Below are positions 1-10,222 of a DNA stretch of 64,000 nucleotides, in pieces (position 1 is the stretch's first letter; the number at the start of each line of letters is the position of its first letter). The notes beneath the pieces were generated by a model. That model was not told the DNA's origin, searched no databases, and saw nothing but the letters and a program-made list of their open reading frames with translations. Made by a program: the position numbers and the translations under genes. This DNA is from Roseiarcus sp963824475 (GTDB lineage: Bacteria; Pseudomonadota; Alphaproteobacteria; Rhizobiales; Beijerinckiaceae), in the NCBI GenBank assembly GCA_963824475.1, contig CAWGPR010000011.1:248001-312000 (forward strand), read 5' to 3'.

Positions 1-1443
<1,443 letters not shown>

Positions 1444-1506
1444 CGGGTTTCAGTTGTGGAGGAACGGCTCTCACATAGTGCGGGCGGGGCGATTGGGGAA
1501 GAGCGG

Positions 1507-1893
1507 CTACTCCCGGCCGACCCTCCAGCCCTCGCTCCGGTAGCGGTCCGGGAGTCCGAACTCCGACTTCACGTCGGCCAGCGCGGCCAGGAGCTGCTTC
1601 TCGATCTCCAAGGAATGCGCCTTACCGGCGAGTTTCGCCTCTGCAGCGCGCTGAAAGGCCGCCTGAACAAGAGCCTGGCAGTCTGGGCTGCCCATGAAGC
1701 GTCGGCTCGCGACTTCCCGCGCTCGCTGGGCGAGCTGGTCAAAGGGGAGGTCGCCATTGAAATATTTCGCGAGAAATTCCCCCATCCGCCGCTTCGTCTC
1801 ACGAAGCCGAAGCCAGTGGATGACGTACGCTGCGACGAGGAGGGCAGCGACGAGCGCTGCCGCGCCGACGTTGATCGCGATCCTCTCATCCAT
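1507..1893 (-). CDS. Hypothetical single-pass membrane protein (128 aa)
   Basis: No family recognised. The protein opens with a short polar stretch and one hydrophobic segment (about residues 7-28, INVGAAALVAALLVAAYVIH), followed by a basic, helical, Ala/Arg/Glu-rich cytoplasmic-type domain without cysteines arranged as metal ligands. It lies upstream of prfC in the same direction and is divergent from the aldehyde dehydrogenase at 2086, leaving a roughly 190-base spacer that must hold both promoters. Codon use matches the neighbours, and the ORF is longer than the overlapping alternatives, which carry no recognisable features. Treated as a real but uncharacterised small membrane protein. Confidence 0.55.
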   Translation of the reverse strand: MDERIAINVGAAALVAALLVAAYVIHWLRLRETKRRMGEFLAKYFNGDLPFDQLAQRAREVASRRFMGSPDCQALVQAAFQRAAEAKLAGKAHSLEIEKQLLAALADVKSEFGLPDRYRSEGWRVGRE

Positions 1894-2085
1894 GCGCCGT
1901 CCTCAGTTTCGCGAGCAGGCTATCGGATCAGTCTCCACGCATTGACGCCGGTCAAGGGCGAGCGCCTTTCCGCTTCGCCCATGCCCGCCGGGCATCGGAT
2001 CATAAGGAAAATTCGGTTTCCTTTCGAGCCTCGCGGCGGCAATGGTCCGCCCTTCGACAGTCCCAATCCGAGGTTCCCAGTTCAA

Positions 2086-3588
2086 ATGCTCGACCGCCCC
2101 ACCACCCGCGAAGGCTGGCTCGCCCGCGCCGCGGCGCTCAAAATCGAAGGCCGCGCCTTCATCGACGGCGCCTACGTTCACGCTGCCGATGGGGCGACCT
2201 TCGACAAGGTCTCGCCGATCGACGGCAAGGTCTTTGCCCATGTCGCCGATTGCGGAGCGGCCGACATCGACCGCGCGGTCGCTTCGGCGCGTAAGGCGTT
2301 CGAGAGCGGCCTCTGGCGCGATGCCGACCCGTTAAAGAAAAAGAAGGTCCTGCTGCGCTTCGCCGAACTGATCCGCGAGCATGGCGAGGAACTGGCGCTG
2401 CTCGAGACGCTCGACGTCGGCAAGCCGATCGCGAATTCTCTCAACGTAGACGTCCCGTTCTGCGCCAATTGCGTCCAGTACTACGCCGAGTTCGCCGACA
2501 AGCTCACTGACGAAATCGCGCCGGTCGGTTCGAACGACGTGGCGATGGTGCGCAAGGAGCCGCTCGGCGTCGTTGGCGCGATCGTGCCGTGGAACTATCC
2601 GCTCATCATCGCCGCCTGGAAGCTCGGGCCGGCGCTGGTTGCGGGCAATTCCGTCGTCCTGAAGCCAGCCGAGCAGTCGCCGCTCGGGGCGCTCATGCTC
2701 GGCAGACTGGGGAAGGAAGCGGGCCTGCCGAACGGCGCGCTCAATGTCGTGCCGGGCTTCGGCGAGAAGGCCGGCAAGCCGCTGGCGCTCCATGCCGATG
2801 TCGACATGGTCGCCTTCACCGGCTCAACCGAGGTCGGCAAGCTCATGCTGGTCTATGCCGGCGAGAGCAACATGAAGCGGGTCGCGCTCGAATGCGGCGG
2901 CAAGTCGCCCCATGTCGTGATGCCGGACGCCGATCTCGACGCTGCGGCGGAGGCGATCGCCTGGGGCATCTATTACAATCAGGGAGAGACCTGCCACGCG
3001 GGTTCGCGCGTGCTGGTCCATGCCTCGATCCGCGAGACGCTGGTCGAAAAGATCGCCGCGGTGCAGAGGGCGCAGATTCCGCTCGGCCATCCGTTCGACG
3101 CCGGGGCGCAGCTTGGCGCGCTCATCGAGGAGCGCCACATGGAGCGGGTGCTTAGCTACATCGACCTCGGGGTCAGGGAGGGCGCGCGGATCGCCCACGG
3201 CGGCAGGCGGGCTCTTGCCGAGACCGGCGGATTCTATGTCGAGCCCACCATTCTCGATGGCGCCCGCAACGCCATGCGCATCGCCCAGGAGGAGATCTTC
3301 GGGCCAGTCGTGGTCGTCATCCCGTTCGAGACTGAGGCGGAGGCGGTCAAGCTCGCCAATGACACGATCTACGGCCTCGCCGCCGCCGTTTGGACGCGCG
3401 ACATGAACGCCGCGCATCGGCTTTCGCGCGCCATTCGGGCCGGCACGGTCTGGGTCAACACGTTCGACCGCTCATCGTTGGCGACGCCGTTCGGCGGCTT
3501 CAAGCAATCGGGCTTCGGCCGAGACCGCTCGCCGCACGCGATCGACAAGTACGTCGACTTCAAGACCATCTGGACGAACTATCGCTAG
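2086..3588 (+). CDS. NAD(P)-dependent aldehyde dehydrogenase (PuuC/betaine-aldehyde type)
   Basis: Oxidises an aldehyde to the carboxylic acid; the closest family look is gamma-glutamyl-aminobutyraldehyde or betaine aldehyde dehydrogenase. The 500-residue protein has the complete ALDH signature set: PWNYP, the cofactor segment FTGSTEVG, the general base Glu269 in LECGGKSP, the nucleophile Cys303 in NQGETCHAGSR, and the C-terminal FGGFKQSGFGRD. The open frame extends upstream to 1177, but that part overlaps prfC and is not protein-like; the ATG at 2086 gives the normal family N-terminus. The next genes in the same direction are a GcvA-like LysR regulator and an MttB-type methyltransferase, so a methylated amine or amino-aldehyde substrate is a reasonable inference. 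Substrate is not settled by sequence. Confidence 0.9.
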   Translation: MLDRPTTREGWLARAAALKIEGRAFIDGAYVHAADGATFDKVSPIDGKVFAHVADCGAADIDRAVASARKAFESGLWRDADPLKKKKVLLRFAELIREHGEELALLETLDVGKPIANSLNVDVPFCANCVQYYAEFADKLTDEIAPVGSNDVAMVRKEPLGVVGAIVPWNYPLIIAAWKLGPALVAGNSVVLKPAEQSPLGALMLGRLGKEAGLPNGALNVVPGFGEKAGKPLALHADVDMVAFTGSTEVGKLMLVYAGESNMKRVALECGGKSPHVVMPDADLDAAAEAIAWGIYYNQGETCHAGSRVLVHASIRETLVEKIAAVQRAQIPLGHPFDAGAQLGALIEERHMERVLSYIDLGVREGARIAHGGRRALAETGGFYVEPTILDGARNAMRIAQEEIFGPVVVVIPFETEAEAVKLANDTIYGLAAAVWTRDMNAAHRLSRAIRAGTVWVNTFDRSSLATPFGGFKQSGFGRDRSPHAIDKYVDFKTIWTNYR

Positions 3589-3787
3589 GCGCGCGCGGCA
3601 GTCTGTCGGGCTAAGCCTGCAAGCGATGGACGAGGACAGTCGCGACGCTCATCGACGCGGCGCTTGAAAACCCTGCGGATTCTTCGCCTGATCATATTGT
3701 CTCATCCGTCAGCTATGGGTTATGAACCGAGTCTTGACGCGCTCGCAAAGGCAGAGGTGACATGAATGCGCCGCGCGCGGAGGAGGA

Positions 3788-4792
3788 ATGGATCGCAAGT
3801 GGCTGCCGCTCAACGCGCTTAGAGCGTTCGAAGCGGCCGGGCAACATCTCAGCTTCACCGCCGCCGCCAATAGCCTGACGGTCGCGCAGAGCGCGGTCAG
3901 CCGTCATGTGATCGTGCTCGAAAATTTTCTCGGCGTGGCGCTGTTCGAGCGGCGCCCGCAACAGCTGGTGCTCACCGAGGCCGGACGGCACATCCTGCCG
4001 GTCGTTTCGAAGTCCTTCGACCGTATCGATCAGGCGCTCGGCGAGGTCATCAAGGAGAAGGGGCGGCCGAAGCGGGTGCTCAAGGTCGCGCTGCCGACCT
4101 CGTTCGCGCATCGGCTCGCCATTCCAATCCTGCGCGATTTCCGCTCCGAAAATTCCGGCATCTCGCTCGAGATCGTCTCCAAGCCGACGACCGGGCCGGA
4201 AGTGGACGGGGACATCGACATCGCCATTGTCTATTCTGAGCCCCGCGTCACCGACGCGATCCATGATCTCCTATGGATGGTGCGCTCAACCCTCTTGTGC
4301 AGCCCGAAGCTGCTCGAAGGGACCGACTCCAGCGATCCGGCACGGCTCATCGCCGCCAGCGACCTCCTGCATCTCAAGATCGACGGTCGGCCGCGCCACT
4401 TCTTCTGGGAAATGTTCGTGCGCTCGATCGGACGCCCCGACCTCGCCGTCGATCGCGGCCTGGTGTTCGACACCCAGCAACTGGCGGCCCAGTATGCGAT
4501 GATGGGCGACGGACTGGCGCTGCTTGATCCGCTGCTCTTCCACGAGGAGATCAAGGCCGGCCGGCTGGTGCGCCCGTACGACCTCTGGCTTGACGAAGGC
4601 TACGGCTACTATCTCACGACGCATCCCGAAGATCTGAGCAACGAGGCGGTGGCGCTGTTCCGTTCCTGGCTCATCGCCCGGTTCGCGGCTGGCGCGCCCG
4701 CTCGTCCGCCCGAGCCGGAACCCGCCGCGGCCGAGGCGCCAAAGCTGCAAGCCGCCCCGGCCGAGCCGCCAAAGCTGCGCGCCGCCAAATAG
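3788..4792 (+). CDS. LysR-family transcriptional regulator, GcvA-like
   Basis: Helix-turn-helix at residues 1-65 (PLNALRAFEAAGQHLSFT, then AVSRHVIVLENFLG) followed by a periplasmic-binding-protein-like effector domain to about residue 300. The opening PLNALRAFEAA and the EAGRHILP segment are typical of the GcvA subgroup. The last ~35 residues are an Ala/Pro/Glu tail with a near-repeat (EAPKLQAAP / EPPKLRAAK), which is outside the conserved fold. A strong GGAGGAG ribosome site sits just before the ATG. It lies between the aldehyde dehydrogenase and the MttB-family gene, so it probably controls that block, with a small methylated amine or glycine-like ligand as inference only. Confidence 0.88.
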   Translation: MDRKWLPLNALRAFEAAGQHLSFTAAANSLTVAQSAVSRHVIVLENFLGVALFERRPQQLVLTEAGRHILPVVSKSFDRIDQALGEVIKEKGRPKRVLKVALPTSFAHRLAIPILRDFRSENSGISLEIVSKPTTGPEVDGDIDIAIVYSEPRVTDAIHDLLWMVRSTLLCSPKLLEGTDSSDPARLIAASDLLHLKIDGRPRHFFWEMFVRSIGRPDLAVDRGLVFDTQQLAAQYAMMGDGLALLDPLLFHEEIKAGRLVRPYDLWLDEGYGYYLTTHPEDLSNEAVALFRSWLIARFAAGAPARPPEPEPAAAEAPKLQAAPAEPPKLRAAK

Positions 4793-4937
4793 CAGCTGAA
4801 AATTTCCGGCGCGAATTGGCATGGCGAGCCGCCATTTTGGCGGGCGCATGGTTTGGGTAACTCCGCTAGAAGAGGTCGAGCGACGAATTGCGATCGGCGT
4901 CTTGAACGCTGCTGGAGACAGGAGTTTGGGGCACGCA

Positions 4938-6489
4938 ATGACGGATTCGCCGCCGCAGGATACGGGGCGCCGTCGCCGTCGCGCGGCCGAGCGCGGGGGA
5001 GGCTCGGGCGCCGCTCAGCCGTTGGGCCAGCCGCAGTCGCCGTTCGCGCCGCTCGACCTTATCTCCCGCGACGAGCTCGAATCGATCCATCAGGCGGCGC
5101 TGAAGGTCCTCAAGGAGATCGGCGTCGATTTCCTGCACGACGAGGCGCGCGCGCTGTTGAAAAGCGCCGGCGCCGACGTCGATCCGGCCTCGCGCCGCGT
5201 TCGCTTCAACCCCGATTTCGTCCAGGCGCACATCGGCCTCGCGCCGAGGGAGTTCAAGCTGCACGCGCGCAATCCGGCGCGCGATCTCTTGATTGGCGGG
5301 CGCTACGTCGCTTTCGGCACCGTTGCGAGCGCTCCCAATTCATTCGACCGCGCCGGCGGGCGGCGGCCCGGCAATACGCGCGACTATCAGAACTTCATAC
5401 GCCTCGGACAGAGTTTCGATTCGATCCATTTCATCGGCGGCTATCCGGTCGAGCCGATCGACATTCATGCCTCCGTCCGTCATCTCGACGCGCTGTTCGA
5501 CATGCTGACGCTCTCCGACAAGCCGGTCCACGCCTATAGCCTGGGGCGCGAGCGCAATCTGGACGCCATCGAGATGGTCAAGAATCGCGCGTGGGCTCGA
5601 CGATGAGACACTGGAGCGCGAGCCGTCGCTGTTCACGGTCATCAATTCGTCGTCGCCGTTGCGGCTCGACACGCCGATGCTGGAGGGCGTCATCCAAATG
5701 GCGCGCCGCAACCAGGTGGTGGTGATGACGCCGTTCACGCTCGCCGGCGCAATGGCGCCGGTCACACTCGCCGGGGCGCTCACGCAGCAGCACGCCGAGG
5801 CGCTCGCGGGCCTCGTCATGACCCAGGTCGCGCGGCCGGGCGCGCCGTTCGTCTATGGCGGATACACCTCGAACGTGGACATGAAGTCAGGCGCCCCAGC
5901 CTTCGGCACGCCTGAATATATGAAGACGGCGATTGTCGGCGGGCAGCTTGCGCGCCGCCTTGGACTGCCCTACCGGTCTTCGAACACCAACGCCGCCAAT
6001 TCGCTCGACGCCCAGGCGGCCTATGAGAGCGTGTTCTCGCTTTGGGGCGCGATCATGGGCGGCGTGAACTTTCTCATGCACGGCGCGGGCTGGATGGAGG
6101 GGGGGTTGCAAGCCTCGTTCGAGAAGATGGCGCTCGACGCCGATCTTTTGGCGATGGTCGCCGAATTCTTGCGGCCGCTGCGCGTCGACGAAGCGGAACT
6201 GGCGCTCGAGGCGATGCGCGAAGTCGGCCCAGGCGGGCATTTCTTCGGCGCGGAGCACACCCAATCGCGCTATCGCACCGCCTTTTTCTCGCCGATCATC
6301 TCCGACTGGCGCAACTACGAGACCTGGCGCGAAGCCGGTTCGCCGACCGCGCTCGACGCGGCCGAGCGCATCGTCGCCGATCGCCTGCGCGATTTCGTCG
6401 CGCCGCCGCTCGAGGCGGATCGCCTCGAGGCGCTTACGGCCTTCGTCGCCCGCCGCAAGGCGGAGGGCGGCGCGCCGACCGACTTTTGA
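4938..6489 (+). pseudogene. Trimethylamine methyltransferase (MttB) family protein, single-base frameshift
   Basis: MttB superfamily enzymes move a methyl group from a quaternary or tertiary amine to a corrinoid protein. The frame starting at the ATG 4938 gives the normal N-terminal half up to EMVKN near 5586, then stops at 5606. The other half continues in the next frame from IARGLDDETLEREPSLFTVIN (5584 on) to TGA 6487-6489. Removing one A at about 5580-5584 joins them into a 516-residue protein, the usual family length. No in-frame amber codon is present, so this is the non-pyrrolysine branch, some members of which demethylate glycine betaine. Neighbours (aldehyde dehydrogenase, LysR, MFS carrier) fit that use. 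It may be functional if the extra base is a sequencing error. Confidence 0.85.
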
Positions 6490-7682
6490 ACGCCGCCCCG
6501 CCGCTTGGCGACGCTCGCCTCGGCGCCCCTCTGCATGCGGCGGTCGCCGCAGTGTTCTTCGCCTTGGGCGTGGGCATCGGCCTCTGGGGCGGGGCCTCCG
6601 GCGCGATTTTGGTCCGCTCCGGCGTCGACGCATCGACGTTCGGGGTTCTCTTGACTGTCTACACCGGCGCCTATCTCATCGCCATGTCGGCGGGCGGCGC
6701 GCTCGCGCATCGCTTCGGCGTCGAGCAGGCGCTCTCCGTCTCGGCGATCATCTACGGCGCGACGCTGTGCGCGCTCCTCAACGCCTCGAGCGAGGCTTGG
6801 GTGGCCGTCGCTTTAATCGTTGCGGGATTCCTCGGCGGGGTGGTCGACGTCCTCATGAACGCCGAGGGCGCGCGGATCGAACGTGGGCTCGGCCGCCCGA
6901 TCCTGGCCCGACTGCACGCCGCCGCATCGGCCGGCATGGCGCTCGGCGCGATCCTCGGCAGTTTGATCGCCGCCGGCCCGGCGCCTTGGGCGGCGGGCGT
7001 TCTCGCCGCGCTCGCGCTCGCCGGCGCCGGCGTTGCTTACCATCGGGCGGCGGGCGCCGGTCGTCCCGCTCCGGCGGCGGTCGGGGCGTGGGGACGGAGC
7101 GGATTGTCCTTCGCGCCGGCTCTGATGGGGCTTGGCGTCGTCGTCGGCGTCTCGATCGCGGCCGAACTCGCGGCATCGGTGTGGTCCACGCTGCTGTTGC
7201 GCGAGGAAGCGCCGAAGCTGGCGGCGATATCCGGCCTCGGCGCGGCGTTCTTTTCCGCCTGCCAGGCCGCGCTGCGCTTCAACGCCGACGCGATTCGCCT
7301 TCGCGTCAGCGACCTTCGCATCATCATCGCCTCGTTCGCGATCGCGGCGGCCGGCTTCGCTCTGGTCAGCGGACAGGCCGGCTTCGCGGCGAGCGTTGCG
7401 GGCTTTGCCTTGATCGGGGTTGGCACCGGCCCTATCGTCCCGTGCGGGTTTGCGCTGGCCGCGCGCCAGTCGGCGGCCGGCCCCGCGGTCGGACTCGCCT
7501 CCGCTTCGTTGTTCAGCGCGCTGAGCCGTCTGCCCGCGCCGCTGGCGACGGGAGCGATCGCGCAAACGCTGTCGCTCCCGGCGGCGTTTGCTGCCTTCGC
7601 GCTGGCGCTAGCGACGACTGCGGCGGCCGCCGCCGTCGTCGCTTTCGTGAGCCGGGCGCAGCGAGCGCCGCGCAAAGTCTGA
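6486..7682 (+). CDS. Major facilitator superfamily transporter
   Basis: About 398 residues with roughly 12 hydrophobic segments and a long, sharply Ala/Gly-rich composition, typical of small-solute MFS carriers. The best start is a TTG at 6486 that overlaps the TGA of the methyltransferase gene (TTGA), implying translational coupling; the open frame upstream of that is the out-of-frame shadow of mttB. A central loop (about residues 185-200, HRAAGAGRPAPAAVGAWGRS) separates the two six-helix halves. Its place directly behind the MttB-type gene makes uptake of the methylated amine, or export of its product, the likely role. The substrate cannot be read from sequence. Confidence 0.8.
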   Translation: MNAAPPLGDARLGAPLHAAVAAVFFALGVGIGLWGGASGAILVRSGVDASTFGVLLTVYTGAYLIAMSAGGALAHRFGVEQALSVSAIIYGATLCALLNASSEAWVAVALIVAGFLGGVVDVLMNAEGARIERGLGRPILARLHAAASAGMALGAILGSLIAAGPAPWAAGVLAALALAGAGVAYHRAAGAGRPAPAAVGAWGRSGLSFAPALMGLGVVVGVSIAAELAASVWSTLLLREEAPKLAAISGLGAAFFSACQAALRFNADAIRLRVSDLRIIIASFAIAAAGFALVSGQAGFAASVAGFALIGVGTGPIVPCGFALAARQSAAGPAVGLASASLFSALSRLPAPLATGAIAQTLSLPAAFAAFALALATTAAAAAVVAFVSRAQRAPRKV

Positions 7683-7742
7683 GCAATAGCGGGCAAAACG
7701 ACCTCAGCCGCAACGGAATCAGCCATGAAAGGGCGGCGCTGA

Positions 7743-8202
7743 ACTGTGTTTCCCTAGAGCGCGGCGGTTCGGGCAGCCCGACGGCGACCTCGCCCAACGC
7801 GAACTACGGCGGCGGCAGCTACGTGAATTGCGCCGACGCCGGTCAGCCGGGCGTCGCGGCGGTCCGAGACTTTCTTCTTGCGTCCAAAATTGGCGCGAAC
7901 TGCGAAAACGGGCGCTACTATCTGGTCAACAACTATAACCCGGGGTATTTTGGCGACCAGTTCGATCAGTATCCGGTCGACAAATATCAGTTAAAATTTA
8001 CAGCATGGGCGGCCACATCTCGCACAGTTACACCGACCATGTGTCGACGCTGAAGTTCATTGAGGCGAACTGGGGTCTGGAGCCGATCACCAGGCGCAGC
8101 CGCGACAATCTGCCAAACCCCCGGACGGATCGGGACCCGTACGTTCCCACCAATGCGCCGGCGATCGGAGACATGATGGATATGTTCAATTTCTGGCACT
8201 AG
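7743..8202 (+). pseudogene. Remnant of a secreted phosphoesterase (acid phosphatase / phospholipase C type)
   Basis: Two pieces of one family are visible in different frames. The first (about 7743-7995) reads ...YGGGSYVNCADAGQPGV then CENGRYYLVNNYNPGYFGD; the second (8005-8202) reads GGHISHSYTDHVSTLKFIE, then GLEPITRRSRDN and VPTNAPAIGDMMDMFNF, the normal C-terminus of the family. The long middle part that should lie between, including the FDEGGG metal-site region, is absent, and the N-terminal half is missing too. The first piece jumps from NPGYFGD straight to QFDQYP, as if two YFGD-like segments had recombined. The protein cannot be active. It sits between the MFS gene and a strong terminator hairpin. 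Confidence 0.75.
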
Positions 8203-8266
8203 GAATCACCTGCCGCGCGCGGCCATGGCGGGCGTTTCAAGCTGACCGTTCGCAGTGACAGGGACC

Positions 8267-8292
8267 CAGGGCCGCTCGATGGAGCGGCCCTG
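8267..8292 (+). terminator. Rho-independent-type terminator hairpin
   Basis: Perfect 11-base-pair stem: CAGGGCCGCTC at 8267-8277 pairs with GAGCGGCCCTG at 8282-8292 around a GATG loop, followed by TTT. It lies behind the phosphoesterase remnant and ahead of manC. Confidence 0.7.
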
Positions 8293-8493
8293 TTTCATTG
8301 GCCAATTCGAAGAGCTGCCGCCCTGTTCCGATCGCGTTATGCTTCGCCAACCACAGGTCTGATTGCCGCCGCAGGCCTGCGAGACGTTCGTCTGACCCGG
8401 CGCGTCGGGCATTGCTTTGGCGCGGCCGTTATTGCAGAGGAACAGCGCGCGGCTGGCGATTGCGAACGGCGGCCCGCCAACTCGGGGGAATGC

Positions 8494-9910
8494 ATGACCA
8501 AAATCATGCCAGTGATCATGTGCGGCGGGTCAGGCACCCGCATGTGGCCGGAATCGCGGGAAAGCCTGCCCAAGCAGTTCATTCCCCTGATCGGCCCGCG
8601 TTCGACCTTTCAATCGATCGTCGGCGTGGTCAGCGACCCCGCCGTGTTCGGCCCGGCGGTCGTCATCACCAATTTCGACTATCGCTTTCGCGTCGCCGAG
8701 CAATTGAGGGAGATTGGCGCTGAGGCGGTGATCCTGCTTGAGCCGGATCGGCGCGACAGCGCCGCCGCTGTCGGCGCCGCGGCCGCCTGGGCGGCTGCGC
8801 GCGATCCGAAGACGGTCGTCGCCGTGCTGGCCGCCGACCATGCGTTCGAGGACGGAAAACAATTCGCTGCGCTTTGCGCGGAAGCCTGCACGGCCGCGGA
8901 GGCGGGCGAAATCGTCACCTTCGGCGTTACGCCCGACCACCCGGCGACCGGCTACGGTTATATCCACCCCGGCGAGCCGCTGGCGATCGATCCGAAAGTG
9001 CGGCGGATCGAGCGATTCGTTGAGAAGCCCGACGAAACCCACGCCCGCGCGTTCATTGAGGAAGGCTACCTCTGGAACTCGGGCAATTTCGTCTTCCGCG
9101 CCGATGTCATGTTGGAGGAGCTTCAGCGTTTCGAGCCGGAGATCGCCGCGGCGACCGCGACAGCGGTGTCGGGCGCAAAAAAGGATCTCGGCTTCGTCGT
9201 CCTCGACCACGATTCCTTCGCCAAGGCGCCGAAGACGTCGATCGATTATGCGGTGATGGAGCGAACCGAGAAAGCGGTGGTCCTGACGGCCGACGTCGGC
9301 TGGTCGGACGTCGGCGAGTGGTCGGCGGTCTGGCGGCTGAGCCCGCGTGACGCTGACGGCAATAGCCTGCGCGGACGGGCGGTGGCCATCGACTCTTCGA
9401 ACGTGCTGGTGCGTTCAGAGGAGCAATTGGCCGCCGTCATCGGCCTCCACGACGTGGTCGTCGTCGCCACCGGCGATGTGGTCTTGGTCGCCGACCGCTC
9501 ACAGACCGACAAGGTTAAGAAGCTCGTCGAACGCCTGAAGGCGGAGGGCAAGCCTGAAGCGACAGAGCATCGGCGCATCTACCGGCCATGGGGCTATTAT
9601 CAGAGCGTCGATCAGGGTTCGCGCTATCAGGTCAAGCGTATCGTTGTGCGCCCAGGCGGTCGGCTCTCCCTGCAAAAGCATCATCACCGCGCGGAGCACT
9701 GGGTCGTGGTGCGCGGCGCGGCCGAGGTGACGCTCAACGGCAAGGTTGAGCACGTGCACGAGAACGAATTCAATCTACCTGCCGATCGGCTCGATCCACC
9801 GGCTCGCCAATCCCGGCAAGATCGACTTGGAGCTGATCGAGGTTCAGACCGGCAGCTATTTCGGCGAGGACGACATCGTTCGCATCGACGACATCTATAA
9901 CCGGAAATGA
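8494..9910 (+). pseudogene. manC: Mannose-1-phosphate guanylyltransferase / mannose-6-phosphate isomerase, single-base frameshift
   Basis: Makes GDP-mannose for exopolysaccharide or glycan synthesis. The N-terminal nucleotidyltransferase domain begins with MCGGSGTRMWPESR close to the ATG and carries the AVLAADHAFED and EKPDE segments; the C-terminal cupin (isomerase) domain starts near YRPWGYYQS and includes GGRLSLQKHHHRAEHW. After HVHENE the frame drifts into nonsense and stops near 9900. One extra T at about 9769-9770 explains this: without it the protein ends YLPIGSIHRLANPGKIDLE... and stops at TGA 9908-9910, giving 471 residues, the normal size. Only the last ~45 residues of the cupin are affected. 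The start has a GGGGGA ribosome site. Real mutation or assembly error cannot be told apart here. Confidence 0.88.
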
Positions 9911-9914
9911 AGCG

Positions 9915-9941
9915 ATGGCGGCGCCTGAGCGGCGCCGCCAT
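9915..9941 (+). terminator. Terminator hairpin behind manC
   Basis: ATGGCGGCGCC (9915-9925) pairs perfectly with GGCGCCGCCAT (9931-9941) around a TGAGC loop, a few bases after the manC stop. There is no T-run, so termination could be bidirectional or Rho-assisted; the DUF1127 gene converges on it from the right. Confidence 0.55.
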
Positions 9942-9946
9942 TCAGG

Positions 9947-10108
9947 TCAGTCCTGTTCCCGCGAAGCCAAGCGGGCGATTTCGTGGATGTCGGCGCGATC
10001 GATGCCGATGTCGTGCAACTCGCGATCGGTATAAGCCGAAAGCTCCTGCAATACGCTCCAATAGACGCGACGCGTGCGCAAGAAGCGTGTCAGAGAGAAC
10101 TTCTTCAT
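9947..10108 (-). CDS. DUF1127 (YjiS-like) small protein, 53 aa
   Basis: Reads leftward from ATG 10106-10108 to TGA 9947-9949. The protein opens MKKFSLTRFLRTRR and contains LQELSAYTDRELHDIGIDR, the diagnostic DUF1127 core with the conserved L-x-D-I-G-I-x-R stretch. Small Arg-rich DUF1127 proteins of alphaproteobacteria have been linked to RNA turnover and to phosphate and C1 metabolism in the literature; nothing here fixes the role. AGGAG lies 7-8 bases ahead of the start, and a plausible sigma-70 promoter lies at 10194-10222. It is a single-gene unit converging on manC. Confidence 0.85.
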   Translation of the reverse strand: MKKFSLTRFLRTRRVYWSVLQELSAYTDRELHDIGIDRADIHEIARLASREQD

Positions 10109-10193
10109 GGCGGTCTCCTGTGGTTAACCGCCCTCCTGATTTCGGCCTCGACGATCGAGCCCGATGAGACGCTCCCATTTCCCAGACCGCGCC

Positions 10194-10222
10194 TAGCTAT
10201 GTTGTTGCGCCGCAAAAGTCAA
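10194..10222 (-). promoter_or_regulatory. Likely sigma-70 promoter for the DUF1127 gene
   Basis: On the minus strand TTGACT (10222-10217) and TAGCTA (10199-10194) are separated by exactly 17 bases. Transcription would start about 80 bases upstream of the DUF1127 ATG, leaving a leader of that length. Confidence 0.5.

Noticed and set aside
4938..6489. Pyrrolysine-type MttB with in-frame amber codon
   Set aside because: No in-frame TAG interrupts either frame; the interruption is a frameshift ending in TGA, and no pyl genes are present.
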